A stretch of 64,000 nt of DNA from Bacillus sp. JCM 19058 (lineage in GTDB: Bacteria; Bacillota; Bacilli; Bacillales_H; Bacillaceae_D): the NCBI GenBank assembly GCA_001310555.1, contig BAXO01000009.1:1-64000 (forward strand), read 5' to 3'. Shown here one piece after another: positions 20,325-32,371 of this stretch. Within the stretch, counting starts at the first letter, position 1, and every line of letters starts with the position of its first letter. Below the pieces are notes generated by a model. The model was not told the origin of the DNA, did not search any database, and was given only the letters and a program-made list of their open reading frames with translations. Position numbers and translations under genes: made by a program.

Positions 20325-20810
20325 TCATCCGTTTGCTTTTTTTTGCTCGTTTACACCTTCGGGATACCAGACGAAGGGGTTTTCACCGCGATCGCGAGTA
20401 GGTTGATACGTCACGGCATGGAAGTTATTCTTTTCCCAGAATTCATTTGAATCCTGACGACCGTTTGTTTTAATCGGCAATTGAAAGCCTTTGGCGAAAT
20501 CAACTAAGGCCTTGCCGTATCCTTGTCCTCGATAAGGCTCAAGTACTTCGAGCTTCCAGAGCTCCAAATAATTTTGCGGTGGATCAAAATAGCGATCGTA
20601 CTTTCCGTCAATTTGGTAAAGGCTCATACGAGCAACGAGCTTATTGCCAAAGTAAATACCGTAGAAGGGTGAGTCGCTATCGTTTTCAATCATGTTCGCC
20701 TCTAATTCCTCTTTCATCGATAGCTCTGCCGCGCCGAATTGCCGGAAATTCTGAAATTCCTCAATGGTTTTGTAGTTAATTAATAATCGTTTAACTTCGT
20801 GGCGTTCCAT
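20325..20810 (-). CDS. ylbP: GNAT family N-acetyltransferase YlbP
   Basis: About 161 residues. The acetyl-CoA-binding motif of GNAT enzymes is LEVLEPYRGQGYGKALVDFA. N-terminal MERHEVKRLLINYKTIEEF matches YlbP of bacilli. The start at 20810 has AAGGAGGAG upstream. The C-terminus NEQKKANG follows a run of seven A and could be misread (six A would give a slightly longer, different tail). The substrate is unknown. Confidence 0.85.
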   Translation of the reverse strand: MERHEVKRLLINYKTIEEFQNFRQFGAAELSMKEELEANMIENDSDSPFYGIYFGNKLVARMSLYQIDGKYDRYFDPPQNYLELWKLEVLEPYRGQGYGKALVDFAKGFQLPIKTNGRQDSNEFWEKNNFHAVTYQPTRDRGENPFVWYPEGVNEQKKANG

Positions 20811-21058
20811 AAAGCTCCTCCTTGGGTTATTGTGCTCAAAAGATTCGGTCAAACCGTTATGATTATCGTATCGATTGTCATAGTAAATAGTACGGTCGAG
20901 TGGTTATAACGAAAAAGAGTTCTTTTGAACCTTTACTATAAAATAAGCTGAAAGCGCTGAAAAGTCAAAATAAATTACAGCTGAATCTTATGAAAAAAAG
21001 GTAGAAAAAGCATAAAATATGGTACAATTTTATCAAAGAGGTGGAAGGGGAGGCTAGG

Positions 21059-21974
21059 ATGAGGATAGCAATTATTGGCGCTGGTTCCATCGGCCTGCTT
21101 GTAGCTGCTTCTTTTGCTACAAGTAGGCATCATGTTCAGCTCGTGACAAGAAGGCGAGACCAAGCTAATAAGGTTATGGAAGCTGGCTTGATACTGGAGC
21201 GCGCAAATGGTGAATGCGAGCGAAACGAGATCGAGAGCTTGCCTTTAGCTGATATGAAATCCGAACAGTATGACAGTTTGATCGTTGCTGTAAAATCCTA
21301 TCATATCGCACAAGTGATGGAGGAGCTCACTGCAAGGGATATCCGGCCAAATCAATCCTGTTTTTGCAAAACGGAATGGCGCATGTTGGTCTGCTACAGA
21401 CTCTCCCCTTTCCGGAAGTAGCTGTTGCAGTCGTTGAGCACGGAGCGATGCGAATGGACGATAACAAAATTAAGCATACCGGAGTCGGTCAATTAAAATG
21501 GTCTGTAGTCAAGGGAGACGGAGACGTCATTTCTGCGCTTGCATCAGGCAGGGTGGAGCGGATCTTGCAATGGAGTATGTTAAAGAATGGCTGCCAATGC
21601 TTGAAAGAAAGCTGCTCGTTAATCTGTGTATTAACCCACTAACGGCCGTACTAGGTGTGAATAACGGCGAGCTGTTACATAATCCATATTATTTTTCCTT
21701 ATTCAAGACGGTATATCAAGAAGGCAGCGCTGTACTTGGAATGACGAACAATGCGGAAGTCTGGGAGGATGTGAAACAGGTTTGTAAGCAAACCGAAGCC
21801 AATCGCTCTTCAATGCTGAACGATTTGGTTCAGGGAATGCAGACAGAGGTCGAAGCGATTTGCGGATATGTGCTCAAGCGGGCAGGAGGGGAGCACCGGC
21901 TCCCGACTGTCCGGTTGCTGTATGAGCTCATCAAGGGAAAAGAATTTGAAACGCGGGGGAGGGCGGCACATTGA
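21059..21974 (+). CDS. panE: 2-dehydropantoate 2-reductase family protein (YlbQ/PanE)
   Basis: About 306 residues. The NADP-binding motif is IIGAGSIGLL at the N-terminus; VKSYHI and NPLTAVLGVNNGEL match the substrate-binding part. It reduces 2-dehydropantoate to pantoate in pantothenate synthesis. Two single-base losses break the frame: an A near 21350 (restoring KSILFLQNGMAHVG) and a G near 21551 (restoring GGADLAMEYVKEW). The stop overlaps the next gene by four bases (TTGA). Confidence 0.85.
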
Positions 21975-22351
21975 CAACTGCATTTGCCTGGTTTTTGGCT
22001 ACGCTGATTACAGCTCCGCTTTTAGGGTGGTACGGATTTTATATTACAACGGTTAAATTGACTCGTGATAAGGGTCGAGCCGTGCGCTTCGCTTCCGATT
22101 GGACCACGATTTTTCTAATTGCGGCTGTTTATTTTATTATGTATGAGTTGTGGTCCCGGTCGTTTTTAGCGATCATTTTGCTGCTAATGATTTCTATCGC
22201 CATTGCCGTGACGATATTTTACTGGAAAATCGCAGACGAGCTTTATATTTTTAAGCTGTTTCGAGCGATATGGCGACTTTATTTTTTAGTTTTTCTGGCA
22301 GGGTATTTACTGCTGTGCAGCTATGGCTTGATAAGCAGAATATTTGTATAG
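21971..22351 (+). CDS. Small membrane protein, DUF3397-like
   Basis: 126 residues with four predicted membrane segments (about residues 3-25, 42-60, 66-83, 97-117). The position between panE and bshC, the size, and the RFASDWTTIFLIAAVYFIM segment suggest the DUF3397 family of bacilli; this is from memory of the family layout, not a search. The start is TTG overlapping the panE stop, so translation is coupled. Function unknown. Confidence 0.65.
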   Translation: MTTAFAWFLATLITAPLLGWYGFYITTVKLTRDKGRAVRFASDWTTIFLIAAVYFIMYELWSRSFLAIILLLMISIAIAVTIFYWKIADELYIFKLFRAIWRLYFLVFLAGYLLLCSYGLISRIFV

Positions 22352-22504
22352 CAGATGCAAGTCGTTTAATTGGAGTGACGGATTGACTTTTGCTATGATA
22401 GATAAGAATCAGAGGAAATCGCTTCCGCGAAAGCCGGAACTGATTTGAAAAAGCGCAAGTCCTCTGCTGCAAAACACTCTATCGTAGAAGGGACGTTTAC
22501 TGCA

Positions 22505-24124
22505 ATGGAAGTGAAGGAACTAGATCTTTCAAACGCTCCTTGTCACCTGCACGATTATGTGCATGGCAATCCTGCTGTAAAGCATTTATTTGATTATCCG
22601 TTACAGGAGCGTGAGCGATTCGCCAGGCGAGCGAAACAGCTTAGTGGGCGCAGCTTTGCCAGAGCTGAGTTGTATCGCCACTTACTTCAGGTTCACAAAC
22701 AACTACCGAATCACACTGCAGTTATTCATAACATACATAAGCTTCAAAACGAAAGCTCGGTGGCCGTTGTCGGAGGACAGCAAGCTGGTCTGTTGACAGG
22801 TCCGTTGCTGACAATATATAAAGCGATTACTATTTTACTTACAGCCCGGCAGCAGGAAAAAGAATTGTCTGTACCCGTAGTACCGATCTTCTGGATTGCT
22901 GGTGAGGATCATGATTTAGATGAAATTCGATACGTCTATATGCAAGAGGATGAACGGTGGTATAAGCATTCGCTCGATGCTCCGGCGAAAGCAAACGCAG
23001 CCTCCGAAACAGACCTATCGCAGGAGGCGTTGCAAGCCTGGCTTCAGAAGTTGTTCAAGCAGTTGCCGGAAACCGAGTATACGGCTGCGCTTATTCATAC
23101 CATTGAACGTATGGCAGCTGAATCAAGAACATATGTCGACTTTTTTTACTCATCTGATGCATTGGCTATTTCAAGAGGAAGGCCTTGTTTTACTTGATTC
23201 GCATCATCCGGAATTACGAAAAATCGAAGCTCCCTTTTTCGTGGAAATGCTTGAACGAATCGAAGACATTCAGCAGATGCAACAGCAAGGCTTGGCTGCT
23301 TTTACCGAGCAAGGCTATCGGAAGCCGATAGAAACAGAGAGCGAAAATGCACACTTATTTTATCAGCATGACGGTGAAAGGCTGCGACTTGATTTCGAGC
23401 AAGGCTACTTTCAGCTAAGGGGAACAGAGCAAAGGTTTTCCAGGGAAGAGCTTATTGGCTTAGCGAAGCAATATCCTGAACGATTTAGCAACAATGTCGT
23501 GACGCGTCCATTGATGCAGGAATGGCTGCTTCCGGTGTTGGCGTTTGTTGCCGGTCCGGGGGAACTTGCTTATTGGGGGACGCTGCGCCCGCTGTTTCAT
23601 TCGTTCGATTTTACTGTGCCTCCTCTCGTGCCGCGTCTCCAAGTAACGATCGTACCACGAATGATCGAACGGTGGGTGGCGGAAAATGGGTATCGCTACG
23701 AGCCGTTTTTAAAAGGTGAAGACAAGCGGATAAAGGAAGAATGGCTACGGGAGCATAACGACTGGCCAATCGAGCCTGTGATTAGTCAGCTTAAAGGGGC
23801 GGTAGAAAGCGCCCATCAGCCGTTGCAGCAGCTTGCTGCCGAAATGGATGCCAATATTGCATCACTTAGTAAGAAGAACCTTGGCCTGCTATTAAACCAA
23901 GTCGAATTATCGATAAAAAAATGAACCAATTTGTTCAGCAAAAGCATCAAGCTTCTTTGGCGAAATTCGATGAAGCGGCGCATTGGCTTTATCCGTTAGG
24001 GCGCCCACAGGAACGAGTCATTCATCCAATAATTTTACTAAATTTAGTAGGAAAGGACGGGATGCGTCGATTAATGGAGTTAAATGTCGAAACGAGTGAC
24101 CGTCATAAGCTCTTGTTTTTGTGA
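22505..24124 (+). CDS. bshC: Bacillithiol biosynthesis cysteine ligase BshC
   Basis: About 539 residues, the family length. BshC adds cysteine to GlcN-malate, the last step of bacillithiol synthesis. Signature segments are VVGGQQAGLLTGPLLTIYK, IFWIAGEDHDLDEI and RFSNNVVTRPLMQEWLLP, and the fold is a Rossmann core with a coiled-coil insertion. The ATG at 22505 gives the family N-terminus MEVKELDLS. Two breaks: an extra T at 23141-23147 (restoring DFFTHLMHWLFQEEGL) and a missing A near 23915 (restoring ELSIKKMNQFVQQKH). Confidence 0.9.
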
Positions 24125-24160
24125 AAATTTGTATAAAATACCTGTCTAAAGAAGGCGATA

Positions 24161-24188
24161 AAAAATCCTGTTGACGTGCAGGATTTTT
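24161..24188 (+). terminator. bshC terminator
   Basis: AAAAATCCTG (24161-24170) pairs with CAGGATTTTT (24179-24188). It separates the panE-bshC unit from the mraZ operon. Confidence 0.85.
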
Positions 24189-24277
24189 ATTTTTGTGTAA
24201 AAATGAAATAATAGTGGTACAAAGTGGAGGGATGTGGTAACTTAAGGGTAAGAAGTGGGGGGAGATGAAAAAAAACG

Positions 24278-24709
24278 ATGTTCATGGGGGAATATCGGCA
24301 CAACGTCGATGAGAAAGGAAGAATGATTGTTCCTTCTAAATTTCGCGATGAGCTTGGATCCTCGTTCGTTGTTACACGAGGTCTCGATCGTTGTTTATTT
24401 GTCTACCCGCTGGAAGAATGGAAAAAGCTTGAAGATCAACTAAAAAGTCTCCCATTTACGAAAAAAAAGACGCGCGGGCGTACTCGTTTCTTTTTTTCAG
24501 GCGCTGCTGAATGCGAGCTTGACAAACAGGGGAGAGTAAACATTGCCGCTCCATTACGGGATTACGCCAAGCTCGAAAAGGAATGTGTCATTATTGGCGT
24601 ATCTAATCGGGTGGAAGTGTGGAGTAAATCAAATTGGGAAGAGTACTTTACAGAATCAGAGGAATCCTTCAGCGAGATCGCTGAAAACATAATTGATTTT
24701 GATTTGTAG
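24278..24709 (+). CDS. mraZ: Division/cell wall cluster regulator MraZ
   Basis: 143 residues, starting [16 protein letters not shown]. MraZ binds repeats upstream of the dcw operon and regulates it. Two AbrB-like half-domains are visible ([17 protein letters not shown] and [16 protein letters not shown]). One region is odd: [18 protein letters not shown], where the family has TKKDARAFTRFF. The neighbouring frame does encode D-A-R-A at this place, just after a run of eight A near 24461, so two indels that cancel each other are likely. The start follows GGGGGGAG. The frame is otherwise intact. Confidence 0.92.
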   Translation: MFMGEYRHNVDEKGRMIVPSKFRDELGSSFVVTRGLDRCLFVYPLEEWKKLEDQLKSLPFTKKKTRGRTRFFFSGAAECELDKQGRVNIAAPLRDYAKLEKECVIIGVSNRVEVWSKSNWEEYFTESEESFSEIAENIIDFDL

Positions 24710-24751
24710 TTAAGGTCCAGTCCCGATCGAAAGGTTAAGGAGAGAGATGGG

Positions 24752-25681
24752 ATGTTTAAGCATATTACGGTCTTGAAGCAAGAAGCTGTCGACGGCTTAC
24801 AAATACGCCCTGACGGAATCTACGTCGATTGCACACTGGTGGAGCTGGTCATTCTGAGTTCATTGTGCAAAAGCTAAATGAAAACGGGCAGCTCTATGCA
24901 TTTGATCAAGACGAGGCAGCTTTACAATTCGCTGCAGACAAGCTATCTCGTTATCAAGGTCGGTTTACACTTATTCGTAGCAATTTCAGGAATTTGCGCG
25001 CAGAGTTGGAGAAACGAGGCGTTTCTAGCGTCGATGGTGTGTTATTCGATTTAGGCGTTTCCTCACCTCAGCTCGATGAGGCTGAGCGGGGGTTCAGCTA
25101 CCATCAGGAAGCTGGTCTTGATATGAGAATGGATCGGTCCTCCAGCTTAACAGCGTATGAAATCGTCAACGAATGGGAATATTCTCTCTGCTCTCGATGA
25201 TTGCTCGATACGGTGAAGAGAAATTCGCCAAACAAATTGCGAGAAAAATTGAAGCATATCGCATGAAAAATCCGATTGAAACGACTACTGAACTAGTCGA
25301 GATTATTAAGGATGCGATTCCGGCTCCGGCTAGGCGAACAGGAGGACATCCGGCAAAGAGGACATTTCAGGCCATCCGTATCGCCGTCAATGATGAGCTT
25401 AGAGCGTTTGAAGAAGCTTTGAGAGCAGCCGTCGATCTCGTTGCTAAAAACGGTCGGATTTGCGTGATTACGTTCCATTCATTAGAGGATCGCATTTGTA
25501 AAGAACTGTTTAAGGAAATGAGCAAAGGTCCGGAATTACCCCCAGGGCTGCCAGTTATCCCAGAAGCTATGAGCCAATTCTAAAGGTAGTTACTAAAAAA
25601 CCGCTCCTCCCGGATCAGGCGGAGCTTGAAGCGAATAACCGTTCGCGCTCGGCAAAATTAAGAATCGCTGAAAAACGATAG
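24752..25681 (+). CDS. rsmH: 16S rRNA (cytosine(1402)-N4)-methyltransferase RsmH
   Basis: About 311 residues. RsmH (MraW) methylates N4 of C1402 in 16S rRNA. The gene matches by YVDCTLGGAGHS (SAM motif, after repair), [20 protein letters not shown] and [17 protein letters not shown]. Three bases are missing: a G near 24838, one base near 25182, and an A near 25566. Repair of the last gives [17 protein letters not shown] and the ending [11 protein letters not shown] at 25681. The start at 24752 follows AAGGAGAG. Confidence 0.9.
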
Positions 25682-25692
25682 GAGGTCATGCT

Positions 25693-26059
25693 ATGAGTAT
25701 GGTTGCACGACAAATTCAACAGCAAGAACAAACTGAGATTAAAAAGAAAAAAAGTTGTACGCCGTATACGCTTACGAATTACAAAAGGAGAAAGAATATT
25801 AATCGCGCTTATGGCGTTAGCGACCTTTCTAGTCGTTGGAGTGATTATTCACAATTCCGCCAAGATTTACGGGATGAATCGTGATATCACCCATTTGGAA
25901 AGTACTGTCAGTGGACAAACCGAGCTAGTTGAGGGGTATAATCAAGAAGTTGAGGCTTTAAAGAGCCCAGAACGAATATTAGAAATTGCTCTTGGAAACG
26001 GGTTGACATTGGATGATGGTCGTGTGAAAGTCGTTAATCCAAATACCAATGAAAACTAG
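25693..26059 (+). CDS. ftsL: Cell division protein FtsL
   Basis: About 121 residues. A basic cytoplasmic tail, one membrane segment (GERILIALMALATFLVVGVI) and a leucine-zipper-like extracellular part (MNRDITHLESTVSGQTEL) are typical of FtsL, which forms the FtsL-DivIC-DivIB complex of the divisome. One extra A at 25747-25753 separates the N-terminal 20 codons; with six A the tail reads KKKKVVRRIRLRITKGE. Sequence conservation in this family is low; position between rsmH and pbpB supports the call. The gene ends inside the left arm of a terminator. Confidence 0.85.
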
Positions 26060-26081
26060 TTCAAACTTGGACTAGTTTTTT
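26052..26081 (+). terminator. Terminator overlapping the ftsL stop
   Basis: AAAACTAGT (26052-26060) pairs with ACTAGTTTT (26071-26079), followed by two more T. It would uncouple mraZ-rsmH-ftsL from pbpB, which starts 260 bases further on. In B. subtilis these genes are read together. Positions 26082-26322 hold no gene. Confidence 0.7.
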
Positions 26082-26322
26082 CATTGGCAAGCTGGCTCAA
26101 CCTTGTTTGCTGCATAACTCTTCACCTGCCGAACAAGGTTGATAGGCCAATTCAGGCTAAGGCCGTCTTGGATAAAAGCGAGGCTAGTCCGGTGTTTGTC
26201 AACGGCCGCAGAGTGTGAAGTAACCGGGTAGATGGCGTCCGTTCGAATCCAGCTCCTTCCTTTACTCATGTAATTAAGCAACGGATGCAGATGTTTTCAT
26301 TAACAGTATACTAGCAAGTGGG

Positions 26323-28621
26323 GTGAAGCTTATTATGGAAATTAAACGAGCCGTCACGAATGTTCGCGCCGTTGTCCTCTTCGCTATTTTTATCGTCCTA
26401 TTTTCGATTCTCCTCGGAAGAGTTCTATTTATCCAAGTCTCTAAAGAAGTCAATGGTCAGGAGCTAGAAGCTTTGGCCGAACAAAATTGGGGGAAAACGA
26501 AACCGATCAAAGGAAAAAGAGGAACGATCTATGACCGCAATGGGGGTGCGCTTGCTCAAGAGGTGAATTCCTATACGGTATTTGCTGTGTTAAACAAAGA
26601 CTTCGAATCATATGTAAAAGATCCCGCCGAAACGGCAAAGGCCCTAGCCCCCCTTATTAACACCGACGAATCGGAGCTGGAAAAATGGTTGTCCAGTCCG
26701 GACCGATTTCAAGTTGAACTCGGCAGCGGCTCGAGAAACTTAAGCTATGCACAAATGAAAGAGATTGAAGCCCTTGAGCTTCCCGGTATTTATTTTCATG
26801 TAGAGCCGAAGCGATACTATCCTAAGCATACGTATGCTTCACACGTGATCGGCTACATGGATAGAAATGAAGGTAAGGCCGTTATGGGGTTAGAGAGAAG
26901 TCTCGCCGAACAGCTTAAGCCGAAGGACGGAGTCATTGAATACCGGGCAGATCGAAAAGGCTTCCCTTTGCCTAATCCAAATCAGCATATTACACCGGCA
27001 AACGATGGCAATCACATTTATTTAACGCTTGACTCAAATATACAAACGGCTCTAGAGCAAGTGATGACAAAAGTCGACGAGCAGTATGAGCCGGAACGTA
27101 TGGTTGCGATCGTGGCTGATCCGAAAACGGGACAAATTCTGGCGATGAGTAACCGACCGAGCTTTAACCCGAATGAATATGAACAAATTACTAATTATAT
27201 GAATTTCGCGATCTCGGATCACTTTGAACCCGGCTCAACGATGAAAATGTTCACCGTCGCTGCTGCGATGGAGGAAGGCTTGTATAATGGCGGGGAATAT
27301 TTTCAGTCTGGACAGTTAACGATTGGCCCAGACACGGTGTCTGATCATAATCAGGGATTAGGCTGGGGTGAGATTACATACGACGAAGGGTTTTTACGTT
27401 CCTCCAATGTTGCTGTCTCAAAAATTGCATTAGAAAAGCTAGGTTCAGAAAAGTACTACGAATATTTGGAGAAATTCGGTTTCGGACAGCCTACTGGAAT
27501 CGATTTGCCGAATGAAGCGAACAGTTTGATTGCAAGAGGGGCGCAGTATGACACTGCTGCGTCAGCGTTCGGGCAAGGAACCGCAGTCACTCCAATTCAA
27601 CAAATCCAAGCGGCTACGGCGATTGCCAATGGCGGAAAAATGATGCGGCCTTACGTCATCGATCGGATTGTTGACGCCAATACGAATGAAATCATAGAGC
27701 AGCATGAACCGGAAGCCGCCGGGGAACCAATTTCTGAGCAGACAGCCGATAATATGCTTGATTTAATGGAAAAGGTCATTTCCTCTTCTGAAGGGACAGG
27801 ACGCCCGTACTATTTGGAAGGCTTCCAGGTCGCCGGAAAAACAGGTACAGCGCAAATACGGAACCCTGAAGGGGGCGGATACTTGACTGGCCACGGAAAT
27901 AATATTTTTTCATTTATCGGCATGGCACCGAAGATGATCCGAGCGTCGTCGTTTATGTAGCGGTGGACCGGCCTAAAATTGAAGCCTATGAAACCGGCTC
28001 GGCCCCTTCTGCGGAAATTTTTACGACGATTATGAAGCAAAGCCTTCAATATTTAAATATTACTCCGACGATGGAGGAAATAATCGAGCAGCCTAATAAT
28101 GGCTTTGTGGTTCCTGATTATATTGGTACCGATGCCGCCGAAGCACAGGCTGAGCTGGAGGAAGCAGGAATGGATGTTTATCTATTAGGGGATGGAGCAA
28201 AAATATCCGCCCAGCTTCCATTGCCGAACAAATCATTGTTGACAGACGAAAAAGTGTTCCTTAAGACCGATAGTGAGCAGTTTGAGCTACCCGACATGAC
28301 CGGTTGGTCAATTCGAGATGTTCTCAAAATCTCTGATCTGCTTCACTTGAGTCCGAATATATTTGGAAATGGCTTTCTTCATGAGCAAAGTATTGCACCA
28401 GGTCAAACTGTTCGGGAGGGAGATCATTTTGTCGCAGGGTTTAGCGATAGCGAAAAATTAACCGAGCAAGGGACGGAGGAAGAACAAGCTGAACATGACG
28501 ATTCTGAACAGCAGACGGAGAGCCTGAAGAGGATGGGGCGGAAGAAACTGTTGAAGAAGAAGATGTTGAAGGATCTGACGAAGATATGACAGCAGAAACT
28601 GAGGAGACAACCGAAGAATAG
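26323..28621 (+). CDS. pbpB: Penicillin-binding protein 2B (division transpeptidase)
   Basis: About 767 residues. A short cytoplasmic tail and one membrane segment are followed by a dimerisation domain, a transpeptidase domain and two PASTA domains (VVPDYIGTDAAEAQAELEEAG, then LPDMTGWSIRDVLKIS). Catalytic motifs are S-x2-K in EPGSTMKMF, S-S-N in RSSNVAVS and K-T-G in AGKTGTAQI. It cross-links septal peptidoglycan. Two single-base losses: an A near 27932 (restoring KDDPSVVVYVAVDRP) and one base near 28512, after which the true acidic tail ADGEPEEDGAEETVE ends at 28621. The start is GTG 26323 or ATG 26335. Confidence 0.92.
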
Positions 28622-28733
28622 CCGAGATGCACGCACCGCGTTCTAATCGTTTTCGTACAAGCATACGCATAAAACAAGCCCACGTCACACTAGTTGACGT
28701 TACTTGAGACGAAATTTGCGGGAGGGAACTGTG

Positions 28734-30665
28734 GTGCGAGTTTCTAATGTAACCGTTCGGAAACGACTGGTATTTGTCTTGTTTATCGGGATTATAGTAT
28801 TTGTGGTTATTGCCGTTAGGTTAGGCTATGTTCAATTTAGTATGGGAAATTGGCTTGCGAAGCAAGCGGAGAATTCGTGGGGACGCGATGTTCCTTTTGA
28901 AGCGAAGCGCGGCGAAATCCTTGATCGAAACGATGTCGTACTAGCTACGAATGTCAGTGCTCCATCCGTGCTCGTCGCTCCGAGACAAGTGCAGGATCCT
29001 GTCCGGACAGCGGAGGAGATTGCCTCTGTGCTCGAAATGGATCGGACAGATGCCTATGAGCTGATTACAAAAAACCAAAGCCTTGTCAGGCTTCCGGAAG
29101 GACGAAAAATATCGAAGGAAAAAGCGAGCGAGGTAAGAGCGCTACGATTGCCTGGCGTTTACATCGCGGAAGACAGTAAACGCCATTATCCATTCGGCAG
29201 CTATTTGTCTCACGTGCTTGGCTTTGCCGGGATCGATAATCAGGGGTTAACCGGGCTGGAGCTTTATTATGATGAGCAATTAAAGGGTGAAAAAGGATAT
29301 GTTTCTTTTTTTTACGACGGCAAAAGGCAACCGCATGCCTAATTTAGCGGATGAATATACGGCTCCTGTTAATGGGCACGATTTGCGCCTGACGGTCGAT
29401 AGTCGGGTACAAACGATTATTGAACGGGAGCTCGATATCGCCGAAACAAAGTACGATCCGGATGGCGCGATCGCGATCGCCATGGATCCGAATACTGGAG
29501 AAATCTTAGGCATGAGCAGCAGGCCTAATTACGATCCAGAAAATTTTAGAGAAGTGCCACCGGAAATATACAATCAGAATAAACCGGTGTGGATGCAATA
29601 CGAACCAGGTTCTACCTTCAAAATAATTACACTGGCGGCAGCCCTCGAGGAACAAGAGGTCGATCTGAAGAGGGACGGATATTACGACCGCGGCTCGATT
29701 GAAGTAGCCGGGCGAAACCTCCGTTGCTGGAAAAAGGGAGGGCACGGACAGCAAACGTTTCTCGAGGTTGTTGAAAATTCGTGTAACCCTGGTTTTGTCG
29801 TATTAGGGCAAAGGCTTGGAAAAGAGCGGCTGTTTGACTATATTGAGGATTTTGGCTTCGGAGAGAAAACGGGAATCGACTTGCAGGGAGAAGGAACCGG
29901 GATTCTCTTTGATCGCGAGCGAGTCGGACCTCTCGAGCTGGCGACAACTGCATTTGGTCAAGGTGTCAGTGTAACACCGCTCCAGCAAGTGACAGCCGTC
30001 TCGGCTGCAGTGAATGGGGGCTATTTATACCAGCCTTCATTGCTAAGGAGTGGGTTGATCCGCTTACGGGCGAGGTTGTCGACAGACAGACTCCGTTTAT
30101 GAAGCGTCGGGTGATTTCTGAAGAGACGTCTGAGCAGGTTCGTTTTGCATTAGAAAGCGTCGTCGCTAAAGGAACGGGAAAGAACGCTTTTGTCGAAGGG
30201 TATCGCGTCGGAGGTAAGACGGGAACAGCTCAAAAGGCTGTTAATGGGCGCTATTTGGAAAATAACCATATCGTCTCTTTTATCGGCTTTGCTCCAGCTG
30301 ATGATCCGCAAATCGTCGTCTACGTTGCGATCGATAACCCGAAGGAAACGGTCCAGTTCGGAGGAGTTGTCGCCGCGCCGATCGTTGGAGAGATTATCGA
30401 TGACAGCTTGCGGGCACTTGGAGTGGAGAAAAGGACGGATCAAATCGAGAAGGAGCTCCAATGGCCGGATGAGCCATTGGTTGAGGTGCCGGATCTGGTC
30501 GGGCGAACAACGCGAGAAATTCATGAGTCCTATTACGAATTGCAAATTGACGCATCAGGAGATGGAAAGGAAGTTGTTGCCCAGTCGCCTGATCCGGGCG
30601 TAAAGGTGAAGGCAGGCTCGACGATTCGTCTTTATATGGGTGACAAAACTGCGGCTTCCGACTAA
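28734..30665 (+). CDS. spoVD: Stage V sporulation protein D (SpoVD transpeptidase)
   Basis: About 643 residues. SpoVD makes spore cortex peptidoglycan together with SpoVE. It begins MRVSNVTVRKRLVFVLF from the GTG at 28734, behind GGGAGGG. Catalytic motifs are EPGSTFKII, NSCNPGF and GGKTGTAQK; one PASTA domain (VPDLVGRTTREIHESY) closes the protein. Two breaks: an extra T at 29306-29313 (restoring SFFTTAKGNRMP) and a missing T near 30043 (restoring PFIAKEWVDPLTGEVV). It is expected to be a mother-cell gene under sigma-E; positions 30666-30903 downstream hold no gene. Confidence 0.95.
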
Positions 30666-30903
30666 AATAGATTTGTGTTGTTTTTCGGTGTGCTTGCATC
30701 TGAATATTTCCCGCACGGAAAAACTATCAAGCTCGGGCAGGATTATTCGTCAAACAAGAGTAGCTCCGTGAGGATAAGCGCACTTGCCTGTGCATGGCAT
30801 GCACGCATATCGCAGAGTTCCATCTAAAGATAGGGTTAAAACGTAATCAATAGAGTAAGAATGGTAGTATGTAATCGAAGCTAGGATTGTGAGGTTTTTT
30901 TAA

Positions 30904-32371
30904 ATGATGACGTTGAAAGAGTTAGTTAAGCCGCTTCGAGTTTTTCGTGGTGATTTAACGAGTAATCCAATCATTGAACAGCTCGAAATGGATTCTCGTC
31001 AAGTGAAGCCAGGCGCATTGTTTTTTTGCATTAAAGGCTACACGGACGATGGACACGATTTCGCTGCTCAAGCGGTTGAAAAAGGAGCTGTCGCTCTCGT
31101 TGCCGAGCGTGAGCTGGAAGTAGGAATACCGGTCATTGTCGTACCTGACAGCAGGCGGGCGATGGCAAAACTGGCCAACTATTTTTATCAAGACCCAACG
31201 TCGAAGCTGCAGCTCATTGGCGTAACAGGGACGAATGGAAAGACTTCGATAACTCATATTTTAGAACAGATTTTACTTAACGATAAGAAAAAAAACTGGA
31301 TTAATCGGGACGATGTATACGAAAATAGGCGATAAGCAATTTGAAACGAAAAATACGACACCTGAATCGTTAATTTTGCAAAAATACTTCGACCAAATGG
31401 TCAATGAGCGCATCGATTCCGTTTTAATGGAGGTTTCTTCTCATGCCTTGCACGAAGGGCGTGTGCACGGCTGCGATTTTGACATTGCCGTCTTTACAAA
31501 CTTGACCCAGGATCACCTTGATTATCACGGATCAATGGAGGCATATTTGCACGCAAAAGGATTATTGTTTGCTCAACTCGGGAATACGTATCGCGGCAAA
31601 ACGGCGGTTCTCAATCAAGACGATCCGGCCTCAAAAGAATTGAAGAAAATGACGTGTGCTGACATTATTACGTACGGAATTTTCAATAAAGCGGATGTTT
31701 ATGCCACCGATGTAAAAGTGATTCCGACCGGAACTGAGTTTACGCTGCATCTCGGCGAAGAAAAGGAAAGAGTAGCCATTTCATTGATTGGCCAATTTAG
31801 CGTATATAATGTGCTCGCCGCTGCTGCTGCCGCTTATGCAGCTAATGTGCCTTTTGCCGTCATTAAGCAAAGTATTGAGCAGGTTAAAGGAGTTGCCGGA
31901 CGCTTTGAAGCCGTCCATGCTGGACAGGACTTCACGGTCATTGTCGATTATGCTCATACAAATGACAGTCTCGACAACGTGCTCGAAACGGTCAATCAAT
32001 TTGCAGAAAAGGAAGTTACTGCGATCATCGGCTGCGGTGGCGATCGCGATCGAACGAAGCGACCGTTAATGGCCAAAGTTGCTAGCACAAAAGCTACGAA
32101 AGCGATCTTTACAGCCGATAACCCGCGGTCAGAGGATCCGGCCGAAATCGTAGCTGATATGGTAGAAGGGCTCGATGCGGACAATTATGAAATAATACTA
32201 GAGCGGGAAACAGCGATTCGTACTGCCGTAAACGCTGCGGAACCAGGCGATGTGATCGTAATTGCCGGCAAAGGGCACGAGACTTACCAAATATTCCACG
32301 ATCGAACGATCGACTTTGACGATCGAGAGGTCGCACGTCAAGCGATTAAGGAGCGACTCGCCTCATGCTGA
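30904..32371 (+). CDS. murE: UDP-MurNAc-L-Ala-D-Glu:meso-DAP ligase MurE
   Basis: About 489 residues. MurE adds the third amino acid of the peptidoglycan stem. The ATP-binding motif is [10 protein letters not shown] near residue 110, and the substrate-selecting motif is D-N-P-R in [10 protein letters not shown], which means meso-diaminopimelate. One extra A at 31288-31294 breaks the frame; with six it reads [15 protein letters not shown]. The 3' end overlaps murF by seven bases. Confidence 0.95.
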
